A stretch of DNA of 60,000 nucleotides from Bolinopsis microptera (Eukaryota; Ctenophora; Tentaculata; Lobata; Bolinopsidae): assembly GCF_026151205.1 (NCBI RefSeq), contig NC_087073.1, positions 20,800,837 to 20,860,836 on the forward strand, in the 5' to 3' direction. Every line of letters begins with the position of its first letter. The first letter of the stretch is position 1. Shown piece by piece: positions 1-9,800 of the stretch. The position numbers were made by a program, and so were the translations under genes. The notes under the pieces are model-generated. The model was not told the DNA's origin, ran no database searches, and worked only from the letters and a program-made list of their open reading frames with translations.

Positions 1-1130
1 AACTGTATGGCTGGTCACTGGTCTCATATCCTAACCGTAATCAGATGATATAATTAGATTAGATTAGAGATAAAACCTAATTACTCCACACTTCAATTTG
101 AACTCCTTGGATAGCACATACTTCACGGATATATTTGTGATTGAGTCAGTTACAATCATTAATCATACATCAGTTTTCAAACCGAGTGTTTTTCCGGTAT
201 TAAGTTGTGTGTGACAGTGCATATTATGCAATCTTGATAGACCTGACGTTGTTTTAGGTTTTCTAATCCAAAGCACGAGATTTTATTATCGTGCGGTTCC
301 CAACAGGGGCCGAGAAAGTCATCCAGTGATTTAATTCTTCATACTTCTTCCGCACAACAGATCTCAAAACTTCTTGGCAGCCTCAGTTTTGTTATGTTAC
401 ATCAACTGATTATCTTTAACCGCAAGGAGTAATGAAAAATTAAATGTAAAAGTACCTGTCATGTGTTAAAACATGAGCAAAGCTGTTCCTCTCAGGGAAA
501 AGCCACCAAGGCCCAGAGTTTGACTTTATTTGAAAGAGTTATACAGCGAGAAAAGACATTGCACTTAAGTGAAATCTAACTTTTTAAAAATTATTCGACA
601 ATTCGTTTTATTTTGATCCAGGTGCTATGTTTTGATTTTGACACCTAATTCAGTACCGATATGAGATCCAAAGAAAAAAAAAATGTACGACACCGTTAAA
701 AAGACAGTAAAAATTTACGTAAGAATCAACAACCATCGTAAAAATACAAATATCTATCATTTGGAACATATTTTCTTAAAAACCTTACAAAACAAAACAT
801 CCCAACAAAAATGTAGAAGTCCTTCAATTCTTCATTATTCAAGATAATTTTTTAAACAGTTCATTTCAGTTGCAATTACAGTTGTCGGTGACAGCATTGA
901 TGATATTCTTCACATTGTACGCATTGCAGAGGTTGGTGAGACGATAGAGATATTTGGTGATGTAAGGGTGGGTCTGCATCTTGTAGCACTGGCTGAAGAA
1001 AGCACTCAGCACACCTTTGTTGCACTCTGGATGAGCTATGGTTTGAGCATATCTCGAGACCGTGATAGAGCCAGTAACTTGGCGAGAGATCTGATCCAAT
1101 ATCTCCTGGACCTTACCCTCGGTTAAAGTG
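1..1130. repeat. Tandem-duplication block, copy 1 (legumain array)
   Basis: This block covers the spacer downstream of legumain copy A and the last part of its coding region. It is almost identical to 2226-3390. Differences are scattered single bases, a roughly 30-bp stretch present only in copy 2 (near 2908-2937) and a few small indels. The window starts exactly where the second block starts relative to its gene, so a third unit probably lies to the left. A minus-strand AATAAA (607-612) about 255 bp past the stop codon could be the polyadenylation signal of copy A. Confidence 0.9.
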
Positions 1131-2170
1131 TGATACTTGATCTCCTGATCCAATCTGTCTGCTTCCTTCTTGTTGTTGCATCTCCCCCTTTTCCTCTCCA
1201 GATGATACATCATCACATCAGGAGTAGCTGTTGACTGGTACCTGTATTTCCTGGCAGGAGGAGACAGTGGTTCGGTCTCTGTCTTCTTTCTGTTATGTCC
1301 CATGAAAAAGGAGATTGGCTCTTTGTAAATAAGCGTCAAATCACCAAAAATTTCAGTATGACTTTCGAAAGTCATATTCTTGACAGCTAAGTACTGCTGT
1401 TCCACCGTTTCCTCTACCAAGTTAGGGAAGAACTGCTCAGTGTTATTCATCCAGTTGAGACTCCAGCAGTCCCCCAGATAAACCCCGATATCATCATCCC
1501 AAATACATGCCCAGGAGCTCTCGCTCTCGTTAGCAGCCGTGTGAGCTGTGATGTTCATGTTAGGGTCCAGCGTGTTGAACATGGAGCCGGAAAAGCAGGC
1601 CTCCACGTACCACAACATCTGCTTGTATTTCTGTTGACTGTGCATGGCATCAAGGACCTTAGTAAGATCTGCCAAGTAAAGTTCGTCTCTGGGGAATCCA
1701 AGAACACCAGGGGCTCCGTGATCGACAAAGTTTACGAAGACCTTGTCCTTTGGTCCACTCAAGAGCGTCTTACGACTGCCAACATCCATTTCTTTACCCA
1801 GCAAGACGTCTAAGAAATTTTGTGGGGTTACGTCTATCCCCATGTAATCTATCATGACACCTTCATACACATCTTTACCAGAGAGAGCATTGATAATGTA
1901 TCCTCGATTCGGGTTTTCCCCGTTGAAGGCAATGTCGTTGACCATAAACGTAATGACATTCCGTCTAGGAATCCCATGTTTCTTGGTTAGCAAATGGTAG
2001 GCATGACAAACATCAGACTGGTGCCGATAGTTGAACCAGTTGGAGGACCCAGCAATTAACACTGCCCATATCTCTCCTCCTCCTTCAGGCTGCTGGAGGA
2101 GTTCCTCATCAAGATGATATCCCTGCACTGCAAGCAAGAAACACGCCGCAATCAGGGCGATCCTAAACAT
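866..2170 (-). CDS. Legumain-like cysteine protease (C13), copy A
   Basis: Asparaginyl endopeptidase of the legumain family, expected to be secreted or lysosomal and made as a proenzyme. The ATG at 2170 is chosen because its product MFRIALIAACFLLAVQG is a signal peptide matching the start of copy B; the longer open frame begins only with TTG. Catalytic His is at residue 151 (VDHGAPG) and catalytic Cys at 192 (VEACFSGSM). S1-pocket residues known from the family are present: Arg-His in YRHQSD, Glu before Ala-Cys, and Asp in LGDCWS. The residue after the catalytic Cys is Phe, where most family members have Glu. The C-terminal prodomain is Cys-containing and ends in DNCNCN. There are about 434 residues, the usual legumain length. 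No introns interrupt it, unlike typical animal legumain genes. Confidence 0.93.
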   Translation of the reverse strand: MFRIALIAACFLLAVQGYHLDEELLQQPEGGGEIWAVLIAGSSNWFNYRHQSDVCHAYHLLTKKHGIPRRNVITFMVNDIAFNGENPNRGYIINALSGKDVYEGVMIDYMGIDVTPQNFLDVLLGKEMDVGSRKTLLSGPKDKVFVNFVDHGAPGVLGFPRDELYLADLTKVLDAMHSQQKYKQMLWYVEACFSGSMFNTLDPNMNITAHTAANESESSWACIWDDDIGVYLGDCWSLNWMNNTEQFFPNLVEETVEQQYLAVKNMTFESHTEIFGDLTLIYKEPISFFMGHNRKKTETEPLSPPARKYRYQSTATPDVMMYHLERKRGRCNNKKEADRLDQEIKYHTLTEGKVQEILDQISRQVTGSITVSRYAQTIAHPECNKGVLSAFFSQCYKMQTHPYITKYLYRLTNLCNAYNVKNIINAVTDNCNCN

Positions 2171-2225
2171 GTCTTCTTTTTGGAGCAGAGCAAAGGAAAC
2201 GAGAAAATAAAAATTGCACGATTTC

Positions 2226-3390
2226 AACTGTATGGCTGGTCACTGGTCTCATATCCTGACCGTAATCAGATGATATAATTAGATTAGATTAGAGATAAAA
2301 CCTAATTACTCCACACTAGAATTTGAACTCCTTGGAAAGCACATACTTCACGGATATATTTGTGATTGACTTTGAGTCAGTTACAATCATTAATCATACA
2401 TCAGTTTTCAAACCGAGTGTTTTTCCGGTATTAAGTTGTGTGTGACAGTGCATATTATGCAATCTTGATAGACCTGACGTTGTTTTAGGTTTTCTAATCC
2501 AAAGCACGAGATTATATTATCGTGCGGTTCCCAACAGGGGCCGAGAAAGTCATCCAGTGATTTAATTCTTCATACTTCTTCCGCACAACAAATCTCAAAA
2601 CTTCTTGGCAGCCTCAGTTTTGTTATGTTACATCAACTGATTATCTTTAACCGCAAAGAGTAATGAAAAATTAAATGTACAAGTACCTGTCATGTGTTAA
2701 AACATGAGCAAAGCTGTTCCTCCCAGGGAAAAGCCACCAAGGCCCAGAGTTTGACTTTATTTAAAAGAGTTATAGAGCGAGAAGAGACATTGCACTTTAG
2801 TGAAATCTTACTTTTTAAAAGTATTCGACAATTCGTTTTATTTTGATCCAGGTGTTTTGATTTTTATACCTCATTCAGTACCGATATGAGATCCAAAGAA
2901 AAAGAAAAAGCTAGAGTAAACTTCAAGTTTTCCGGATGTACGACACCGTTAAAAAGACAGTAAAAATTTACGTAAGAATCAACAACCATCGTAAAAATAC
3001 AATTATCTATCATTCGGAACGTATTTTCTTAAAAACCTTACAAAACAAAACATCCCAACAAAAATGTAGAAGTCCTTCAATTCTTCATTATTCAAGATAA
3101 TTTTGTATACAGTTCATTTCAGTTGCAATTACAGTTGTCGGTGACAGCACTTACGATATTCTTCACATTGTACGCATTACAGAGGTTGGTGAGACGATAG
3201 AGATATTTGGTGATGTAAGGGTGTGTCTGCATCTTGTAGCACTGGCTGAAGAAAGCACTCAGCACACCTTTGTTGCACTCTGGATGAGCTATAGTTTGTG
3301 GATGCCTAGAGAACACCGTATCCATCTCCCGGGAACCAGTAACTTGGCGAGAGATCTGATCCAAAACCTCCTGGACCTTGCCCTCGGTTA
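2226..3390. repeat. Tandem-duplication block, copy 2 (legumain array)
   Basis: Spacer between the two legumain genes plus the 3' end of copy B, nearly identical to 1-1130. It acts both as downstream region of copy B and as upstream (promoter) region of copy A. The minus-strand AATAAA at 2837-2842 lies about 280 bp past the stop codon of copy B. No other gene is visible in the spacer. Confidence 0.9.
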
Positions 3391-4426
3391 AAATGTGATA
3401 CCTGATCTCTGCGTCTAGTTTCTCAGTTTCCTCCACATCGAAGGACTTATCTCTTTTACTTTTGAGATATTCCATCATCACATCCTGGCTGGGAATAGGC
3501 TTGTAAATATAGTCCCAGTCAGAAACTGGCTCAACCTCTATTGCACTTCCAGGATGACCGAGGAACACGGAGATTGGCTCCTTGTAAATGTAAGTCAAAT
3601 CACCGTAAATTGAGGCATGACTGTGGGTAGTCATGTTCTTCACAATCTCGTATTGCTCTTCCACAGTTTCCTTTGACAAATTAGGGTAAATCTGCTCAGT
3701 GTTGTTCATCCAGTTGAGGCTCCAGCAGTCTCCAAGGTACACATCCATCTCCTCGTCTTTAACACAAGCGTAAGAGCTCTCCTTTGTGTTTGATGCAGTG
3801 TGAGCTGTGATGTTCATGTCAGGACTCAACTCGTCGAACATAGACCCGGAATAGCAAGCTTCTACGTACCATAGCATCTGTTTGTAATGTTTATCCATGT
3901 ACATAGTCTGAAGGGTCTTGGTCAGGTCTGCAACGTGAAGTTCACCTGCGGGGAATCCGAGTACTCCAGGACCTCCGTGATCGACAAAGTTTACGAAAAC
4001 TGTGTCCTTTGGTCCACTCTTTAGACTCTTACGGCTGCCGAACTCCATGTCTTTGCCCATTAGGACGTCCAAGAAAAGCTGTGGAGTTACGTCCTTTCCC
4101 ATGTAATCTATCATGACACCTTCATACACATCTTTACCATGGAGAGCGTTGATTATGACTCCTTGGTGCGGGTTTTCTTCGTTGAAGGCGATGTCGTTGT
4201 ACATAAAGGTGATGACGTTTTTCTTGGGAATCCCATGCTTTTTGGTCAGAAGATGATAGAGATGACACACGTCAGACTGGTGCCGGTAGTTGTACCAATT
4301 TTTCGACCCAGCAATAATAACTGCCCATATCTGTCCTCCTTCTTCAGGCTGCTGGAGAAGATCCTCAATAGGGTGGGATTGTACTGCAAGCAGGAAACAG
4401 GCCGCGACCAGGGCGATCCTAAACAT
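3119..4426 (-). CDS. Legumain-like cysteine protease (C13), copy B
   Basis: Second legumain-family asparaginyl endopeptidase, 435 residues, intronless, same orientation as copy A. It starts with a signal peptide (MFRIALVAACFLLAVQS). Catalytic His is residue 150 (VDHGGPG) and Cys residue 191 (VEACYSGSM). The S1-pocket Arg-His (YRHQSD) and Asp (LGDCWS) are kept, and Tyr follows the catalytic Cys in place of the usual Glu. The last 60 or so residues, from QTIAHPECNKG to DNCNCN, are nearly the same as copy A, whereas the middle has many substitutions. The upstream region beyond 4430 does not resemble that of copy A, so this looks like the outer member of the array. Confidence 0.93.
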   Translation of the reverse strand: MFRIALVAACFLLAVQSHPIEDLLQQPEEGGQIWAVIIAGSKNWYNYRHQSDVCHLYHLLTKKHGIPKKNVITFMYNDIAFNEENPHQGVIINALHGKDVYEGVMIDYMGKDVTPQLFLDVLMGKDMEFGSRKSLKSGPKDTVFVNFVDHGGPGVLGFPAGELHVADLTKTLQTMYMDKHYKQMLWYVEACYSGSMFDELSPDMNITAHTASNTKESSYACVKDEEMDVYLGDCWSLNWMNNTEQIYPNLSKETVEEQYEIVKNMTTHSHASIYGDLTYIYKEPISVFLGHPGSAIEVEPVSDWDYIYKPIPSQDVMMEYLKSKRDKSFDVEETEKLDAEIRYHILTEGKVQEVLDQISRQVTGSREMDTVFSRHPQTIAHPECNKGVLSAFFSQCYKMQTHPYITKYLYRLTNLCNAYNVKNIVSAVTDNCNCN

Positions 4427-5939
4427 GTCACGTTTTTCTTAAATTCAAACACAGACGAGGATGCAAGAAAGGAAGTGTGCTACAATATCAGCTGCATGTC
4501 TATGAGTATGGGTCGTGTCATGCGATTGCACTTTAAATCAGGTGACTGAACTTAGGAAAACTTGACTTCCAGTTCCGGTAATTTCATTAAATGCACAATT
4601 TCTAACATCGCGGTTATCTAAGTATTTGATAAAGTTATATTTGCTTTAAAAAGCAAATTTTGCCGACATGAATACAGTATACTCCTGATGTTTCGTGATT
4701 GTTGGTGTTGAATGTCGGTTTACCAAATATCGGGGAAAATAACGAATACAGTATATAATTATTTGTTATCTACAAGTGTAATATTATTTGGAATGAGAAC
4801 GTTGTCATTTTAGTTACATTTTTCGTGGAAAGGCTTCAAGAGACTTTGCTCTAAATTTAATATGTTTTGGATCAGGTGTACGGTTATATTAACAGATATA
4901 GAACGGGAAGAGAGTAGATCAAAATATTAAGATCAATTTTATAATGACTTCAACCTGGGTTGATATTATTGTATCCTTTTTAGCTATTTGAATCCTTTCC
5001 AAACCAAGTATGAGACTGATGGATAGAAAGAACAAATATTGAGATAGGGGTCGACTGTATGTAGAAACCTATTTTGGTAGATCCATTGGCACTCAACCAC
5101 TATGATGACATAGTATCTTGCAGCTTGCTGTCCTATATTGTCAACGTTTTTTTTCTACTGTATGTGACCTATCATGTAAAATTCCTGAACTAATAACGAA
5201 GTTTCTAGATAATTATAATTTGGATCATGAGTAAAGACTTATTACTTCAAATTGAGCAATAAATATAATGATAGTTCAAATTATGGCATGTTCTGTGAGG
5301 TAGAAGCTTGATAGGAAGTCTCGAAGTTTCTATGTGTCACATTTAATTTTTAATTTATTTAATAAAAAAACTAATTTGATAACATGAATAGAATGCTATG
5401 CGACACACCGAACCGCTGAGACTTTAAGTGACTTGAATGTGACCTACTACCGAGTAACCGAGTGGCATTCTACAACTAGAGTATTCGGGCACGTTTTTCA
5501 GAAGCTAAATGTCGTGACAGATGTAGCGGATAGTAGTTAGTGAAAGAGTAGTTGTAGTATAGTTGTCCAGCAACTTAACTTTGGTCATGAAAACTTCACT
5601 TCTCACGCTTAACAATGTTTTAGCTCTATATTTCAGGAGCTGCTATTGGAGTATGGAGATTGGCGGTGCAGCTTCCAGCCTCATCGGATACCGTGTACTT
5701 TATTCAACAAGTCTTGAGGTATTGAGGGCACCTTCGGATAGGAAATGTACGTCACTGCAACAACTATTTAAAGAAAACTCTTATTCCAAGCGCAGGTGCG
5801 AGTAGAAGGCTAAGGCGAGCCTCATAGAAAAAGGGTGGGATATCAAAGTTTATATTAGAGAGCTTCCCAGAGTAAGTTAGTCCAGTTTAACCAAACAACT
5901 TTTCGTGTGCTTTAGTTGCTTATCATCCGCTGTACCAGA
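4427..5939. other. Intergenic, no gene recognised
   Basis: AT-rich spacer between legumain copy B (minus) and the small secreted gene (plus), so it should contain both upstream regions. Only a short open frame without an ATG start (5563-5805) occurs, and it shows nothing protein-like. No repeat was recognised. Confidence 0.5.
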
Positions 5940-6347
5940 ATGTTGAGAATATTGCTGTTGTCACTGTGTGCCTTGGTGGTGTGTCAAGGAAGGAACATTG
6001 TCCGGGAAAAGAGGGAAGCTCGACTTAGGAAGAAGAGTATGCCACTAGCAGAACCGGCCTCCGAGAGTACGCCAAGTGATGGTTATCCCACCGGGAGTTG
6101 GGTTTCTGGTGACTACGTTTCGGGCAGCTACGTTTCTGGGGGCTACGTTTCTGGAAGTGGAGGTTACGTTTCTGATTACTTTTCAGATTGGTTCTCCGCG
6201 TTCCCAAGTGAGGAGCCAAGTGATGCAAGTGACCCTATTGGTGACTCTACCTTTAGAAGAGTGGCTAACCAAGTCGCCTCAATGTTTGATGGAGCCTTTA
6301 ACAGCAGGAAAGGAGATGAAAAGAAGGGGAGAGAATTGCATTTTTAA
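5940..6347 (+). CDS. Small secreted protein with VSG-x-Y repeats
   Basis: Unknown family, 135 residues. The ATG at 5940 gives a clear signal peptide (MLRILLLSLCALVVCQG); the frame is open eight codons further only through a TTG. After the signal come a basic stretch with possible dibasic processing sites (REKR, RLRKK), then residues about 45-80 with a repeated motif of the type VSG(D/S/G)YVSGSY that is rich in Gly, Ser and Tyr, then an acidic Ser/Pro stretch and a basic C-terminus. It could be a secreted structural or precursor peptide; the function is not known. A pyrimidine-rich AG (near 5901-5915) sits 24 nt before the ATG, so an upstream 5' UTR exon or trans-splicing is possible. Expression is not proven by sequence alone. 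Confidence 0.6.
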   Translation: MLRILLLSLCALVVCQGRNIVREKREARLRKKSMPLAEPASESTPSDGYPTGSWVSGDYVSGSYVSGGYVSGSGGYVSDYFSDWFSAFPSEEPSDASDPIGDSTFRRVANQVASMFDGAFNSRKGDEKKGRELHF

Positions 6348-6761
6348 CAATGCAAATTTTATTTTATTATCATTCAGAGAACAATGCTATTCGTATAATT
6401 TTTAAAATGTAATTTGAACGCTTCCAACAACTATCATGTATAAAAGAAAGTATTTGGAGTCTTTTCTTGTATGAAAATTGTTTAAAATGTTTAATATTTA
6501 TTTGAAAGAAAAATTTCTAAAATGACGTTTAATAATGAAAAGTTTTTTTTGTTGTTGCTAAGACCTGAAATTTTAGCCAGATATCAAAGAAATTGTCCGA
6601 AATTTAACCATTCAAAGTGGAGTCGGATTAATCATCAATAAGGACTAAGGAGTGAATATAAATACCTTGATTATCGGACGTTAATTGACCGGACGCGGAC
6701 ATTGCGTGAACGGACATAATTTTGAACGGACACTAAAATGAACGCTCGAAGGCATTCAAAA
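6348..6761. other. Short spacer between converging genes
   Basis: Holds the 3' UTRs of the secreted-protein gene (plus) and of the PPP1R16-like gene (minus). No other feature is seen. Confidence 0.5.
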
Positions 6762-6875
6762 CTATGAGAAGCAACAGGTGCCTCTGATGGTGCCTCCAGG
6801 TAGGTCATTCAGGGGCCTTAAAATCCATGTTAAAAACCACAATTTTTCAATCGATGGATTCAACGACGTTGTAAC
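6762..6875 (-). CDS. Proposed last exon with CaaX-like end
   Basis: On the minus strand an AG at 6877-6876 opens a 37-codon phase-0 reading frame that follows exon 11 without a shift and ends IRGTCCFS then TAG. The family's vertebrate members end in a short Gly-Cys-Cys-containing prenylated tail, so the match in phase, size and ending supports it. The acceptor lacks a strong pyrimidine tract, which lowers certainty. A different frame in the same place reads MDFKAPE and stops; it does not join exon 11 in phase. Confidence 0.65.
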   Translation of the reverse strand, partial: VTTSLNPSIEKLWFLTWILRPLNDLPGGTIRGTCCFS

Positions 6876-9800
6876 CTACAATTATATACAAGGTAACACT
6901 GCAGTTCCACATCGGACACGTAATTGAAGAAAAAATGTATTTAATTTAAGTTTTCTTCTGAAGGGTGTAGAAACAGGGAATACGTCAATTCATTTCTTGT
7001 CACGTAACAGATTATTGAATACCGTAAATAATTTCTCTGAATTATAGCGGTTCATTCTTAGAAGCGGTTTGAAGATAACAGAAATTTGCCCATCACAAGT
7101 AGGAGTGCCTCTACCAACGCTGAATGCAGAATACGATAACGGAACCGCATTAAAAATACTTGAAATTTAGTAGATAATATATCTAAACAACATATCGACA
7201 TTCCAAGGTTAAATACCTAAATCACTGGGAGCATACTTAATGAAGTATCCTGGCACAATCTAGATTCTAGACCCATGTTAGTGCTTTCTGTATTAACTGA
7301 AAGTAATCATAGAATGCACCCCTGACTAATTTAAAGAATTTGTCATACATTTTTCTCTTTACGACTCATTTCCTCAAAGAAATCATCTCTACGACCAGTT
7401 ATTTTGTTGTTGTACAACATGATATGTAGAAGAACAAAGTGACAAAAATTTCCAAAAATGTGATTAAATTTACCTTGTTTCTGTTGGCATGGTGGGGAGT
7501 GTTGCTCCAAACTCCTTCTGAAGCTAAGGTGTCAGTGCTTGGTGAAATCAGCTCAAATGTTTGGTCGTCCAAGGATACCTGTCTGCGGGCCTGATGTGGT
7601 TCAGTTATGCTACTGTCACTCACCTGAGGGTCATGTTTACATTACATTTATTTTCTTTTAAAAATTGCATGTATGTTTGTTAACTTTACAATATACCATC
7701 AATGTATAAAAGGTGGACAAAAAGAGATTAAATCAACATTTATTCAAAAGAATTAGTAAATTGTAACTTTATCCAGTCCACACCTGATTGATATCAGAGT
7801 TTTCTTTATCATCTGATGACGTCACATGTATATCATTTAATGAAATATCCTCGTGTTTTGGTAGCAACGCCTCTTTTAACTCGGACTCTGAAGAGGTGTC
7901 TTTTGCCTCCCCATTCTCGCAGATGGATGACAAGGCTTCAGTCTGACCATTCTGGTAATCCTCACTATTTTCTGAGATGGAAGCACTTCGTTCCAAGCTG
8001 GGCCGCTGTGACGCTGTTAGATATTATAGTTAACGTTAAATTAAGTTTGAGGATTTAAAATAAAAATGAAACAACTCAGTCAAGGAAACGTATACCTTTA
8101 AATTCTTTATTATATGTATAATAACCCTTGAAAATCCAACGAAAGTTCTAATTATCTATGTAAAATACTAACTTTGGACGTCTGCCATTCCTTTACAGCT
8201 TGGTTCGTTCTCGGGAATGTTATGGTCTGTTAACTTCTCCTGAATGACAGGGGAGGCGGGAGCGTCGAATGTCAGATCTCTGAGAGCGGGTCTAACGTAC
8301 TTTCCTGTCCGGACCCTCCACGAGTCGGGTCGCTTAGACGCGTCCTGTTCAATCTGCAAAAGAATGTGTCAACTGTCATGATCAGGAACAAGGTATATAG
8401 ACACTAGTTGCATAAAATGTATTAACTTTTTAAGCTTAATATACTCCACATTTGAAATTGACGAGTTGCTGAGTCATCATTCACATTTAACTTATCAAGA
8501 TTAAATATAATTAGAATCGTCACTCGTGAGTCGTGAAGTAAATGCCCATGAATCTCAAACTCGACTGAGTCTAGAAGCTTTCATGGGATCCTGCGTTTCA
8601 CTAACCTGTTCCACAAACACGTTGTGTAGTTCAGCACTCTCACGTCTTTTGTCCTCTCTCTCGCCAGTGGTCATGCGACTCACTAGCCGCCTGGGTTTTA
8701 ATTACACAATTAATCACACAATTCATTACACAATTAAATACACAGTTAAATACATTGAATCAGAGCTGGACCATCTAGTTATTACGCATACAAGTGAAGA
8801 AAATTAGAATGCAGAAAATGTTCGGTAACTTATGCAATTCTGTCCCTGTTCACTGATAAGAATTCGATCAATAAATTTAAAATGAATGATTGATTACATT
8901 GAAGCACTGAGAATTGAGAGAAATTTATTGAGTCATATTCACGTCGAAACCGATACCCAATAGAAATCTTTAAGTTATATGGTCCGAAATAAGTAATCTT
9001 GATATCGGTCGCGGTGCTCGTGATGTGGCTACAAACATTTAAAGGGTAATGGTGCCAATTTTCTAGTAATTAAGGCTAACTGAAACTGAAAGATCACCAA
9101 ATCTACAGTAGAAAAAGGGAAAAAGGCGCGGCAGCAGCGTGACGAGTTCAGCTACACAAGGGGAGGTATAAGCAAAGTAAAAGCCATCATATGAAATAAA
9201 ATGAATATTTTGTAATTAAGCTATATTTAAATATTGGTAGCAAAATTTCGTTAAATGATCCATTTCATCAAAGCTTGGCAGTAGTCATCGCCAAGATGTA
9301 ACCCATTACCCATAAGTAGCTTAATAACTAGATTAAAAATGTAATGCTATTTGGCGGCGGTTCAGTGGGAGGGAGGTGGGTAAATAGTAAATACTCGTGA
9401 GGGTGCGGTTATACTTGGAGGTTTTTTTGAGGAACTGTTAAAATACAGCTGTGTATAAAAACCAGTCACACTACTACAGCTGATGGTGAGATACGTTTAA
9501 ATTCACGGCTAAGTCTAAAACTCAACTGTCTATCCAAACATATTTCAATCTAGAACTTTAGTACAACATTGCTTCAGGAGATGGACCAATGGTTGCCAGG
9601 AAAATGTGCAGATCTACACGGGATGTGAACATTTAAACGGAACAGCATCGTTTCAACCTATTAACGGGTAATTGTCAAACAAAAATATGGAAATATCGAC
9701 GAAGATGGCTAGATTCAAAATCTTTGGTCCATTGTAGATATTACTCTTTGCTTTTAAGTATTCACGTACGATTTAAAATTCATCAGTTTGTCTTTAGATA

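Noticed and set aside
2171-2227. Longer N-terminus of legumain copy A
   Set aside because: The extension starts with TTG, does not exist in copy B and would bury the signal peptide.
6775-6818. Reading MDFKAPE-stop as the end of the PPP1R16-like gene
   Set aside because: It resembles a conserved vertebrate segment by chance but does not join exon 11 in phase; the CaaX frame does.
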